From Glandiceps talaboti (taxonomy: Eukaryota; Hemichordata; Enteropneusta; Spengelidae), in NCBI RefSeq assembly GCF_964340395.1, contig NC_135562.1, positions 17,248,985-17,291,484 of the forward strand: a stretch of 42,500 bases of DNA. The letters run 5' to 3'. The stretch's first letter is position 1, and every line of letters starts with the position of its first letter. Shown here piece after piece: positions 14,243 to 29,946 of this stretch. The translations under genes and the position numbers were made by a program. The notes under the pieces were generated by a model. It was not told where the DNA came from, did no database searches, and saw only the letters and a program-made list of their open reading frames with translations.

Positions 14243-14577
14243 ATCACACACTGACCTCTGTAGCAGGGTGGGTATTCAACCTTGCAAGCATTCTCTCTAC
14301 ACGGTGTGTGAACTCATCGATCAGTATTATCAATTTCAATAGTTTTCATGGATACCACGATTTGTTGAATAAATCACAAGATGCATATATAATGTTAGGT
14401 GTGTCGAATGACTACATTGCTACTCAAAAATACAAATTACTAGCCTAAGGCCGGCGATTGTAGTATATTTTTATTATCACATTGTAATATGACCATTTTT
14501 CTATCATATCCAAACTGCAAGTGAGACATCCGCCAGACGTGACTCAGTATAGATAAAATGTATATGCTGGAGTATAT

Positions 14578-15124
<547 letters not shown>

Positions 15125-15541
15125 CGGTCGAATAACACAATATCACGCAATATACTGAGGAGTCATCACAGTGTTACACGCTGTTGTAATGATCGCAAGG
15201 TTTGCTACAGCTGTAAGGTATTAAACAACCAAACACACTCCATGAAATTCGCTAAAGCGCATTCACTGTGAGAATGATAGTACTTAAGATGGATCTCTAG
15301 AAACACAACTAATTAATTATTCACACGAATGTTTACGACTTGATAAACAATAGTTTGAATAAATAATGAACTTCTAAGAAGAATTGATTGAGTATTTGAA
15401 TTAAATAATTGGCGAATGAATTATTGGGTTGATTCAACATGTAACAAATGGTATCAAAGGCTTTAGGCGAATTATAAAGGGGTTGTCTACCGTAAAGGTC
15501 TTTAATTGCCGTAATTAAATAAAGATTATTTTAAAATATAA
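15125..15541. other. Non-coding spacer, nothing recognised
   Basis: No gene or repeat seen between the AG tract and the hammerhead-like motif. Confidence 0.6.
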
Positions 15542-15618
15542 CAGCGTTTCGACCTCATACGGGAGGTCTTACTCAGGGTCAACAACACTATCAGACGAAT
15601 TCGAACTGAAACACGCTG
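15542..15618 (-). ncRNA. Degenerate hammerhead-ribozyme-like motif of a Penelope-type element
   Basis: Read on the minus strand: CAGCG (15618-15614), a 37-nt stretch, CTGAGTAA, the perfect 6-bp stem GACCTC/GAGGTC with loop CCGTAT, GAAA, and CGCTG (15546-15542), which pairs with the first CAGCG. This matches the hammerhead layout of stem III, stem I, core, stem II, GAAA, stem III. The core reads CTGAGTA instead of CTGATGA, the cleavage-site base looks wrong, and stem I is poor, so it is probably inactive. Penelope-like retroelements are known to carry such motifs. No reverse-transcriptase frame lies nearby. Confidence 0.5.
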
Positions 15619-17004
15619 CCGGGTATTATTGTATCAACTGGTTCAAATTGCCGGTCCTCGGTGTTCTCGTGTGATTATGACATCATGACATATATGTTTT
15701 CGGAGGAGGGGGGGGGGGGGTTACTGCACTTCATGTATCTCTACCAGTTTCCTTCTACTCTGGATTGCGCCTAATCTAACTTTAGTGTGTCCTATACGTG
15801 TGCATTTTGTATTAGAAGGCAAAAGTGGAGTCTTTCAGTGTAGTTTCAGAGTGTAACACTTTAATGCGAAGGAAAAACTTTATCAGTAAATCAACACTTT
15901 ATTTAAACACCCTAAGTTGATTAAGACCACGGTTTGGTTCGTTTAGCCCCGGACCACTTAATCGATATCCGGTATACGTAATCAACACAGACGAAAAATG
16001 CGAAGTATTGGCATCTTCCCCTCCTTTGAAAAGAACCAGTCGTGAGGAAATAAGAACGTCAACACTTAAAGCAACTTAATTGTTTACGAGCTGTTACCCA
16101 AAATCAAAAGTTGTTACTAGCCATATCTTGAATCACCTGACAATAGCAAAGGCGTGAAATCAATAAAATGAAAACCCAGAAGCACTCACTGTATAAGCGA
16201 GATCATACTTGACAGCTTGATGAAAATCCACTACACAACCAGCAATTTTCAAAGTAAAGAAAAACGAATAAATCAAGCAGAAGTAATACTCCAAATACAC
16301 TCACTGCAAAAAGATTTCAATCGATTACTTCCTTTTGAAACGACATAAAGCCTTACACTTGTAATACGATGAATAGATGGCACTATACAGAAGGCGTGAA
16401 ATCCTTTGAACTCGTTAACAAAAACGTGATTTTGTAAACAATATTTTAGTCGACAATGTTACAAAGACTGTTGCAGATGTAACAGCTATTGATTGATGGT
16501 CGAACAAAAGTAATTGTGAAATGTTTACAGATAAGTTGCTCCTCAGAGTAAGTCTTAAGTAAAGCACATTCCTCGGGATGTTACTTCACTTTCAATGACC
16601 ACAGAAACAATTTAATATCCCATTGGTGGGAAGAGGTGCAATAAGTCTAAAATCTAGTCCATGGATAATTGACCAACTGTCATAATTATTCAGGGAATTA
16701 TAAAAACAAAATTAAATATCATGATATACTTTACAAATTCTACTATCAGAGAGATGGTTTGTAATGCTATGGGTTTTGGTCTTAAATGTGAAACTTTTAT
16801 TATTTCAACGTTTAAACAACACTGCATTATTTCAAGCAATAGGTGCAGCTTTCGGTAGGAATGTGAATATGTTGTATGTAAAAAGGATACGACAATTTTT
16901 TTGGGTACCTACAATTCTACTAAAATACCATAATATGGATTACATGCCTTATAAACAATAACCATGACAACCGTATGGTGTAAGATTTATTTAGTATAAT
17001 ATCG
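15619..17004. other. Non-coding DNA with a G run at about 15707-15720
   Basis: Apart from a run of about 13 G and possible remnants of the Penelope-type element next to the hammerhead-like motif, nothing was recognised. Confidence 0.5.
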
Positions 17005-17096
17005 CCTAGAGCAGAGAGAAAGTAGGCTGTGAAGGAGCAAAATTCAGAATAGATACTATTACAGTGAATTTCACAAAACCTGATCAGATTCAGCTA

Positions 17097-17431
17097 CTCT
17101 GATACAATCACACAGAAACCAACAAGAACCTGAACATGCTACCCTTTAATATACTATCCAGATTGAATGAGTGCAGTCTCTTGTCTAAGTGAAAAGAACC
17201 ACACATGCCACCGTGCAGACATCAAATGAACACCGCAAAATACATATTACGCGCCCTTCATCGGGTGTTTGATACTAAGAAAAAACATTGGCGCCCGAAT
17301 GTCTGCATAGAGTTGCAATACATTGAAATTTTTTATTTCATTTAGACTAAATGAAGCCAAAAAGACGATCTTGCTATTGAAGTGTGGCATATGCCGTTTC
17401 GTCTTAGTTTTTGCGTGGTTGTATCAAACAG
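17097..17431. mobile_element. TIR element family 2, copy 1 (~335 bp)
   Basis: The left end CTGATACAATCACACAGAAA and the right end TGCGTGGTTGTATCAAACAG (reverse CTGTTTGATACAACCACGCA) are inverted repeats. The right half, with CATTGGCGCCCGAATGTCTG and TGCATAGAGTTGCAATACAT, matches the half-copy at 38460-38645 in reverse. Confidence 0.65.
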
Positions 17432-17477
17432 AAAAGCTGAATGGAATTATAAAATTTACTGTGTTACTTGTGACTGT

Positions 17478-18066
17478 AGCAGCGGTTGATTCATTCACAT
17501 TATAATATAACTGTTGATTATGCTGCCTCTTGTAGCTTGGATTCGTATACACTGTAATACAATTGATATATGTGTCTGCACGGTATAATCTTCACGTAGT
17601 GTACAATCAGGATATGATGTATTTGGTTTGCCTCAAAATTACGACAGGGACACGCGCTATCCTTCTTGTAGTCCCCATCTATAGTAAATGACCCTCTCCA
17701 AGAGACAGACACAATTGTATTACAATGTATATAAATCAGCCTCTGCAAGAGACAGACACTTGCAACAATTGTATTACAATGTATATAAATCACCCTCTGC
17801 AAGAGACAGACACGTGTAACAATTGTATTACAATGTATATCAATCCATTCTGCAAGAGACAGACACATGTAACAATTGTATTACAATGTATATAAATCAC
17901 CCTCTGCAAGAGACAGACATAAACAACAATTGTATTACAATGTATATAAATCAGCCTCTGCAAGAGACGGACACATTCAACTATTGTATTACAATGTATA
18001 AATCAGCACTAATTGTATCCGTTTTGACTTTTGTTCCTGTACAGCTTACTTTCTCCTGCTGTATTT
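17478..18066. mobile_element. Foldback element family 1, copy 3 with expanded 54-bp array
   Basis: The left arm has one unit, followed by a core (TGTACAATCAGGATATGATG, AAATTACGACAGGGACACGC). Then come six tandem units (17701-18010) of about 54 bp: AGAGACAGACACATGTAACA, ATTGTATTACAATGTATATA, AATCACCCTCTGCA. The right terminus TTTTGACTTTTGTTCCTGTA/CAGCTTACTTTCTCCTGC ends it. AGAGAAAGTAGGCTGTGAAG at about 17010 may be the displaced left terminus, in which case the family 2 element at 17097 is inserted in its left arm. Confidence 0.7.
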
Positions 18067-19231
18067 TAAAGCGTTTTTATCATGTTTGTATAATTTATAC
18101 TAGTTTTCAAGCCAACAATATTTGAAAGTTCCGTTCAACATGTCTACATACAATGATAGCTGTGTGACAGTGGTCTCGAATGACATTCCTTTATAGACCA
18201 TTATTAGTCGAATAGATGCTGAGTCCACAATTAGGTGCCATCATGGAAATGCGACCTCACTCTAATTACATAAGTCGTCTTCTATTCAAATGTGCACTAA
18301 TTATAATAATTTGCACACTTGTGTGTGGAGGGGCATGGCTTCTAGACAAGCGTGACACAGCTATCATTATTGTAGACTTATTGGGCGGAGCGAAAATTCA
18401 AGAAATCAATATGTCAGTCAGGATTGCGGAATTAGTGCAGTAGCGTTAGTCACTCACCCGTACAGATAGGCTAGCGAGTTAGCAAACTTAAGAAATATCT
18501 AGAGTACATTTTAAGGTCATACAGCCAGAATGTGATCAATAGAGAATGTATACTTCCCTCTTACAATCTTTGATTTTATTATTCCATTTTTCATATGTCT
18601 ATTTTGGTTTGTTTCATGAAGGAAATTACGGAAGGCGTTCCCTATTAATTACCACTTAAAAAGTTTAATTAATGTGACAGAACATAGCAATATGGCTATT
18701 AAGAAAACGGAAATGACGATCGCGAAATGAACATAGGCAGACATCTCTGACAATAAATTTATGTCCGTTTTCAAAAGCTATAATATATTGTCAATTTCCT
18801 TTCTGATGTGTTATCTGTGATTAGAGATGCAATGCATCTTTTCACTGACAGAGTGGAATAGCAGGTGTTAAACGATTACCTAGTTAATGTATGAATGTTG
18901 GAAGGTTTTAATTATAAGCCATTCGTTGTTACTTGGCAGCTGTAAGGGAAATATGCTATCGTTGCAGTTTTACTGCATAAAAGTAACTTTTAACATTGAC
19001 GTTGCACTTCCTGGAGTATAAAGAATCACAACAAGGAACGTTAATAATGGTTTTCAATTGGATGAAAAATGTGCATCCAACCCCAACCCTTAAGATATAT
19101 ATTATCTTTACTCATACTTACACCTGCTTTAATGAAGATAACATATTAATATTAACAGGAAGTAGCCCAAGATCCTAATTAATACTTATAAATAATTTAT
19201 GTTTGGAATGCATTTTACAGACATGTCTCTA
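18067..19231. other. Non-coding DNA
   Basis: Apart from the doubtful signal-anchor frame at 18243, nothing gene-like was recognised. Confidence 0.5.
18243..18443 (+). CDS. Possible signal-anchor exon or chance frame
   Basis: From the ATG at 18243 the frame reads MEMRPHSNYISRLLFKCALI, then IIICTLVCGGAWLLDKR, and continues to TAG at 18441. A basic N-terminus followed by a 16-18 residue hydrophobic stretch is what type II membrane proteins, such as Golgi enzymes, look like at their start. No donor site, downstream exon, TATA box or conserved partner was recognised. It may well be chance. Confidence 0.15.
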   Translation: MEMRPHSNYISRLLFKCALIIIICTLVCGGAWLLDKRDTAIIIVDLLGGAKIQEINMSVRIAELVQ

Positions 19232-19429
19232 TGTTTGTATGTATGTATGTATGTATGTATGTATGTATGTATGTATGTATGTATGTATGTATGTATGTAT
19301 GTATGTATGTATGTATGTATGTATGTATGTATGTGTATGTGTGTGTATGTATGTATGTATGTATGTATGTATGTATGTATGTATGTATGTATGTATGTAT
19401 GTGTGTGTGTGTGTGTGCGTGCGTGCGTA

Positions 19430-19471
<42 letters not shown>
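19232..19471. repeat. TATG array with TG and CGTG blocks
   Basis: About 170 bp of TATG interrupted once by TG, then TG, CGTG and about 35 bp of TG. Confidence 0.95.
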
Positions 19472-19472
<1 letters not shown>

Positions 19473-20161
19473 CCCGTAAAATAAAGAAAGTCACGTTCAC
19501 GATTTCGCAAAGGTATACAGCAAAGTATGCCATGTACTTTATGACGCGTTTGTCAGAAATGACACTGAGTTCAACTAATTTAAAAATAATCCGCAGTAGC
19601 ATTCAACAAACGTATGGATTATGTAAACAACCTGAGTCAATTCTTTGGGTAATTCTTGTTTTCAGTTTGAGCAAATTAGTGGTTGGTTCACTTGGGCAAT
19701 TTACAGATGACCCCCCAACATCATGACGTCATCGGATTAATTAGGTAGTGAGACCCTACCAAAGAAATATTAGATATATTTGAAGAGTTCCATTTCAACT
19801 CATCAGATTTTGATAGGGTCACTAAACGGAATTCGATTCTGCCTCTTTACTAGGTCCTCCTTCAATTAACCTCATATGCATCAAGACCATTAAGGCTAGG
19901 AAAAGACCAAGTTTATTATAATCACCAGTTCCACTAGATGAAATTGCTAGAGATGAACTTTAAAGATTCGTGCTCTCTCATAATCGATTAAAAAAGAATT
20001 GGGAATGAATTGAACTGCGTTTATCCTCCAGACGGTGTGTGTACATGTATTGTCAAGAGGGTGGTTGTGTTCGTTCAATTGCAGTAATCGTATAGTACCC
20101 TTAACAATTGTGCCAAGGCCGGGTGGGTGTAGAATTATCATTGTATTCATGTGGATACAAC
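19472..20161. other. Non-coding spacer, nothing recognised
   Basis: Unique sequence; no gene or repeat seen. Confidence 0.55.
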
Positions 20162-20730
20162 ATATATATGAAAAACACATAACGATTAAATGCAAAAGAC
20201 ATATACTTAGATGAAGGACACAACCATGTGAAAGAAACATCATATGTGAAGGACATACCAATGTGAAAAACACATTACTAACTGAAAAAAACATAACGAT
20301 GTGAAAAACACATAACTATCTGAAATACACATAACTATGTGAGCGACATGACTATGTAAGAGACATACCAATATGAAAAGAACACATAACTAACTGAAAA
20401 TTAAATATAACGATGTGAATGAAACAGTTGAGTAAAAGACATGATAATGTGAGAAACACACAGATCGTTTTGTTATTTTCATGTGTTTCCAGTTATGTGT
20501 TTTTCACATAGTTTTGTGAGTTTTATGTGTTTTTCAATTCGCTTTATTTTTTCATGTCTTTCATTTAATGTTTTTCCCATCATTTTGTGATTTTCACAGT
20601 TATGTGTTTCCCATATAATTATGTGTCTTTCACATCAAATCATTATGTTTTTTTTTTCAGAAATATGTTTTTGACATCACTTTGTGATTTTCACGGTTGT
20701 GTTTTTCACATCGTTTTGTCCTTTGCGTAG
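20162..20730. repeat. Large inverted repeat of ~20-bp units (ATGTGAAAAACACATAAC)
   Basis: The left half (20162-20463) holds about a dozen diverged units of ATGTGAAAAACACATAACTA in tandem. The right half (20464-20730) holds the same unit inverted (GTTATGTGTTTTTCACAT). Each unit is itself a small palindrome, ATGTG-AAAAA-CACAT. Confidence 0.75.
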
Positions 20731-20860
20731 TCAAAGCAAAAATTACACCCTCTGTGGTGGTAATTATGATATCGTTCACAAATTTAAGATTTCATGTTTA
20801 CGATCGATCGAGTGACGACCGTGTGTCTGCTGTCATGTAACTGCAGGTTTGCCTTCCCTG
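20731..20860 (-). repeat. Fragment related to the 34.06-34.80 kb element (family 3)
   Basis: GCAAAAATTACACCCTCTGT, GGTGGTAATTATGATATC and TTCATGTTTACGATCG...GTGACGACCGTG match 34370-34460 on the opposite strand, in the same order. Confidence 0.65.
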
Positions 20861-20885
20861 TGACACAAAACAAAACCCAAAAAAG

Positions 20886-21090
20886 TAAAAGAAAATGAAT
20901 TAACAAGAAAAAATGAATAAATAAAAAAAATATAAAAAGACAAAAAATAAATAAATAAAATAAAATAAAATAAAATAAAATAAAATAAAATAAAATAAAA
21001 TAAAATAAAATAAAATAAAATAAATTAAATTAAATTAAATAAATAAAATAAAATGAATTAAATTAAATTAAATAAAGTAAAGCAAAATAT
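20886..21090. repeat. AAAAT / AAATT pentanucleotide tract
   Basis: A-rich sequence passes into about 70 bp of AAAAT repeats and then AAATT and AAAT variants. Confidence 0.9.
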
Positions 21091-23230
<2,140 letters not shown>

Positions 23231-23833
23231 CTGTTTATATGATACAACCATGCAGAAACCAATAAGAAACTGCGCACTACACGTTTCAAGGATAGTAAGA
23301 TCGCAATTTCGATCGTTTTACACAAGTTTGACTGGATGAAATGAACCTTAAAGAAGTAAGTTGCAAGTTAGATGCAGACATGTGGGATTCAGTGCATTGG
23401 TATCACATTACTTCATTTCATTTAGACAAAATGTAACCAGAAACTTATTCATACAGTTTTCTTCTTCCACTTTTGATTGAGAAACTGTCATGTTTCAAAC
23501 AAATCACTTGTCCTACTTCAGTGTCTAACTGGATCTGATCAGAACCATCCAAATTTGCTGGAGGCGTTGAGAAACAAGAGATTTGAAAAGCTTAGCTTCA
23601 ATATATGTAAAGTCAGGTGTGATAAGTCAGTTATGTACATCTTACTGTGATTTGTTCCTAACATGTCTGTTTCTCAATCAAAAGTGCAAGGAGAGACCTT
23701 GTGTGTGAATCCTAATGCTTCCATGATGAATTACATAGTATTATAAAAATAAAAGCATTCATACAATCTTGCTATATATCTTCAAGTGTGACTTGCTGTT
23801 TCTTATTGGTTTCGGTATAGTTGTATCAAACAG
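23231..23833. mobile_element. TIR/foldback element family 2, copy 2 (~600 bp)
   Basis: The left end reads GATACAACCATGCAGAAACC then AATAAGAAACTGC. The right end in reverse reads GATACAACTATACCGAAACC then AATAAGAAACAGC. Similarity of the arms extends inward for at least 60 bp. A second inner pair (CACTTTTGATTGAGAAACTG near 23470; its reverse near 23665-23687) shows that it folds back. No coding frame. Confidence 0.7.
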
Positions 23834-24358
23834 ACTCAGTGAACACTAACATGAAAGGGACAGTATTCGGAAGAGATACAAGTCTAAGACATTTTCAAGC
23901 ACTGGTTGGAAATTGATACTGAATTCATTTAAGATCAAGTCGACCTATCTTTAGTGCTTAATTAATTGATGAGTCACTGTACATTGAAATGGACACGGCC
24001 AACGTGTAGATTTCACAATGACCGACCAGACCCTATTTATCGATGTCGGCTTAAAACGTATAAATAACCACAACTGTTGATTAAGCTAATTGCAATGAAT
24101 AAATTTCTTTCAAGCGTGAAGACGATTTGATTGCTTGGGAATGTCATGCTTTGAAAAAACAACATTTCAAGAAATGAAGACGCTTTCATCTGATGATTGT
24201 TTTGTCTCCATTGATGTGTTACCATCCTGTAAAACTATCGATTGTACGCTGCATTTTACAACACGCAGCAAGAACTAAACAGGTTCTATATGGGAATGTG
24301 TATGTTCTTATATTACATCCAATACTACAAGCACGAATTCTTGCCTGTCTTAAATACG
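23834..24358. other. Non-coding spacer, nothing recognised
   Basis: No gene or repeat seen. Confidence 0.55.
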
Positions 24359-24360
24359 CG

Positions 24361-24415
<55 letters not shown>

Positions 24416-24464
24416 ACGACTGTCTATCTCTGTTCGTCGGTTTGTCCGTCCGTCTGTCTGTACA

Positions 24465-24541
<77 letters not shown>
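24359..24541. repeat. CTGT microsatellite in two blocks
   Basis: 24359-24415 and 24463-24541, with a degenerate spacer rich in GTC. Confidence 0.95.
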
Positions 24542-26759
<2,218 letters not shown>

Positions 26760-27310
26760 GCAGCAGAAGAAAATAAATAAGATGTGCAAGTCCCTGGAAC
26801 AAAAGTCAAAGCAGTTACCTGTCTCTATCTCTATCTCGAGGGTGACTCATGTACATTGTTACAGTAATACAATTGTTTGCATTTTTCTGCTCTCGCAGAG
26901 AGTTATTCCTATACACTGTAATACTGTAACAATATAATTGTTGCAATTTCTGTCTCTTGCAGGGTGGAACTATGTACACGTATGTATGCACACGTAATGT
27001 AAGATCACAATATGGTGCATGTTTAGTTTTTTTCTGTCAAAGTTATGACTGGGATGTGCACTGTCTTTCTGTAAACCCCGTTTAGTAAACAACTCTCTAT
27101 AAGAAACAAACAGATCTAGACACATGTAATTACAATGTAAAGAAATCACCCTCTGCAAGAGACAGACACAAGCAACAATTGTATTACAATGTATCTAAAT
27201 CACCCTCTGTAAGAGATTGGCATGCAACAAATGTATTACAATGTAAATAAGTCACCATCTGCAAGAGACAGACACATGTAACAATTGTATTACAATGTAT
27301 ATAGATCAAA
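26760..27310. mobile_element. Foldback element family 1, copy 4 (lacks right terminus)
   Basis: Left terminus CAGCAGAAGAAAATAAATAA with GGAACAAAAGTCAAAGCAG, two left-arm units, core (GTAAGATCACAATATGGTGC, AAAGTTATGACTGGGATGTG), then about four right-arm units (CACCCTCTGCAAGAGACAGA). Similarity stops at about 27310, roughly 320 bp before the TATA box of the small membrane protein gene. Confidence 0.7.
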
Positions 27311-27624
27311 TCTTATATTGTCATATATTGCTACATTGTATAATATCTTTCGACAAAAGTCTTACCAACGTTTTTATTAGTAACTTTCATCGTCTGACGC
27401 GATTAAAATCTTACCAAGTGTTTCAGCTTCTTTGCATTTGCTACCTTTATGTTGATTTGTACCCAATAAAATGTAACAATTGTGCCTAAATTTCTGTCAA
27501 GTCAGACGACTTTTATTACAAGCATGGCGACTGATAAAATGTAACAATGGATTAATTGTTGATGTTTCATACGTCGCTCTGCTTCTTGTTCACTGCCTTT
27601 TATTGTACACTTGTGTCATATATT

Positions 27625-27633
27625 TATATAAAT
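27625..27633 (+). promoter_or_regulatory. TATA box of the small membrane protein gene
   Basis: The sequence TATATAAAT lies 51-59 bp upstream of the ATG at 27684. It would place transcription initiation near 27655 in a pyrimidine-rich stretch and leave a 5' leader of about 28 nt. The bases around it (TATATAAATCTCCCT) closely resemble the TATATAAATCACCCT core of the 54-bp repeat units that end about 300 bp upstream. Confidence 0.45.
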
Positions 27634-27683
27634 CTCCCTTAATCGTTCTATACTTTTATTTTGAAGGAAATTGTTGAACCAGT

Positions 27684-27953
27684 ATGGCAAATTCATTCTT
27701 GGATACCCTGTGTGATTTCTTCTGGTTCCTTTTCTGGTTCGTCGTCCTAATTTTCCTTGCCTGGCCTATCGCCTTATTCTTTGCTGAGTTTTACATCATA
27801 TTGATGCCGTTCGGATTATGTTTCCCTGAACCTTGTGACCCGATTGTTAATGTACTCAAACTGATCATCGAACTCCCCAAGACTTCTACCAGTAACATGC
27901 TGAATAAGAAGAGGCTCTTTGGTGGCGACGGAGGCTACGTATCGCAATCCTGA
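27684..27953 (+). CDS. Small two-helix membrane protein, uncharacterised (89 aa)
   Basis: One uninterrupted frame runs from ATG 27684 to TGA 27951-27953. Residues 11-41 form a dense aromatic/aliphatic stretch, WFLFWFVVLIFLAWPIALFF followed by AEFYIILMPF. It is long enough for one long or two short membrane segments hinged at WP. A cysteine/proline turn (CFPEPCDP) follows, then an amphipathic helix (VNVLKLIIELP) and a polar, glycine-rich tail. The composition is quite unlike the random frames of the window. From memory, small proteins with a WPIA..., PF..C and LP...NM layout occur as uncharacterised families in aquatic invertebrates; I cannot verify this and assign no function. A TATA box (27625-27633) suits a start site about 28 nt before the ATG. 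Alternatively, TTTTATTTTGAAG at about 27660 could be a splice acceptor joining a non-coding first exon. Confidence 0.7.
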   Translation: MANSFLDTLCDFFWFLFWFVVLIFLAWPIALFFAEFYIILMPFGLCFPEPCDPIVNVLKLIIELPKTSTSNMLNKKRLFGGDGGYVSQS

Positions 27954-28226
27954 AAACGAAAGTTTAATTACATTGCAACACTAGAGGGAGGTGTGTACAT
28001 GTAACTCTCTTTGGATACTGGATCGTTGTCACGGAAGGCAACTTTTCGATACTGAAAATGTCCAATCGTTCCCTGTAATCATGTGATGGAAAACAACACT
28101 TTTTTACTTTAAAATCGCTTGTTGGCAAGCTGTCCTAATATACTATTAATGTATATAGTATTTATATATTCCTTATTTGAGTGAATGAAATTGCATGGGA
28201 ACGGGGAGGAATATACACACCCACCT

Positions 28227-28233
28227 CTGTCTA

Positions 28234-28298
<65 letters not shown>

Positions 28299-28350
28299 AT
28301 GTCTGTCTGTCTGTGTCTGTCTGTGTCTGTGTCTGTATATGTATGTGGGG
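28227..28350. repeat. CTGT microsatellite
   Basis: About 85 bp of pure CTGT followed by CTGTGT variants. It lies about 270 bp beyond the stop codon of the small membrane protein gene. Confidence 0.95.
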
Positions 28351-29946
28351 GTGTGGATGTGGGTGCGTGCATGCATGCGTGTTTTTGGCTGTCTTCTGCA
28401 CCTCGAAACGTATACCCGCTCACAATATTACACCGAATAATAGTCAGAAATTTCTCATCAGAATGTAATCGACGACTGATTGTTAAAGTTACAATTCCAA
28501 TGTTTTACAATGCACGTGATTAAAATAACAAGTACCACATCGCCCCTGACAACAGATGAATGTAACCTGGTTTGGGTGTGAATGCCGATGTCTTTATGAA
28601 AATAAGAGATGGGGATGCAGTTGTATAATGAATATTAAGTCATCACAAACGGAGCTGTTGTATCGGTAGGATATATGCTTGCAACTCTCCGCTAACGCAC
28701 CCCATTGGGCTAGCACTTTTCAATTTCGTCTGTCAGGTACGCAATTGTGAATATTATACATTGAACAGTGATTGTGTAATGTATACACCTGATTTAGTTC
28801 ATTAGCATTGCTCACGTCTTTGATAAAGTCATGTGAGGAAGTAATCAAGAGTAACAAGTGGACTATACTATATACATTTGTAATGTCATTAAGTAACTCA
28901 ATGGTGACATAGTTTTGTGACTATTTCATATACTTTGGGAATGACCTGTGACGTTCTTTACACGGCGATACGGAGAGGGATCTTGACGAAATAAATGTCT
29001 TTAAAACTATGTGTCCTGTACAAATTAATTCCCGCTGTCGTACTTTGTGCAAGTACTCTGTGTGGTCTAAGACACACGCCCTCAAACATTTTATATGGGA
29101 AAGTCCTCCAGAAACTAGCATATGTCTTACTCTATAATTACATTACTTTTGGTTTATCTCATCTCTAAACTATTTTGACTGTGTGATAATTTTTGATAAA
29201 CTATTGTTTATTACTGCTGCTTTATAGTACTGAAGTTGCACCCATGGTAATTGTGTGAGCGTTTCATTACCGACCATTTCCAAGACACATACGTTTGATA
29301 GGTGTACGTATATAGCAGCTCTACCTCATTTTATTTTACCAAGACATTCCCACACTTGTTATTCCGAGTTTCCTGTGCAACTACATTGATTAAGCAAAAG
29401 TGGAATTGCGATAAAATAGTGTCTAAAATCTCAGTGAATGATTTTGAACAATATTTAGTTTAATTCAGATGCCAACACAGACATTATGTTGGGAAGGTGT
29501 TCGGTTACCTGCTCCAGGGACTTATAAAGGACCACGTTTTCGATAAAAGAAATCCAAACATATCAGCCTAGAAATTAAAAACTTGAAAGCTATGAATGAC
29601 AGTGTAATTAAAAATAATGTCTATATGCAACACAATCTACAAAATATTTTCCAGATGTTATATTATTTTATTAACACTCACACTAGAATAACCTTGACTT
29701 CATGAAAAATCAATTGTATTTTTCATTGCATTGATCAAATGTATCAATACATTTGTTATATCTACCACGTTTGTCAATATTGATATAATTTTGTTTGTTT
29801 ATTTTTCGTAAACATCGGTTTTAATACAATATTTGGAAACTCCATAGGGTATGGCGTTTCGCCGTAATGGTTATAAATGTTTAAGGCCATCTTCGCAAAA
29901 TTACAATGTGTAATACGAAAAGAAAAATAAGTGTGACCACCGCAAA
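28351..29946. other. 1.6 kb non-coding DNA with a possible tRNA-derived SINE fragment
   Basis: Apart from the segment at 28650-28714 nothing was recognised. AAATGTATCAATACATTT (about 29738-29755) is a small perfect inverted repeat. Confidence 0.5.
28650..28714 (-). repeat. Possible tRNA-derived SINE fragment
   Basis: On the minus strand TAGCCCAATGG fits an RNA polymerase III A box (TRGYNNANNGG). GTGCGTTAGCGGAGAGTTGC follows as in tRNA-like SINE heads. About 50 bp on, GATACAAC is a poor B box. It is too degenerate to be a tRNA gene. Confidence 0.25.

Noticed and set aside
17701-18010. CRISPR-like array of regularly spaced 54-bp units
   Set aside because: The units are near-identical over their whole length with no unique spacers, lie in an animal genome, and belong to a foldback element with inverted arms.
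28921-29121. 66-codon minus-strand frame
   Set aside because: Random-looking composition, no domain, no splice or promoter support.
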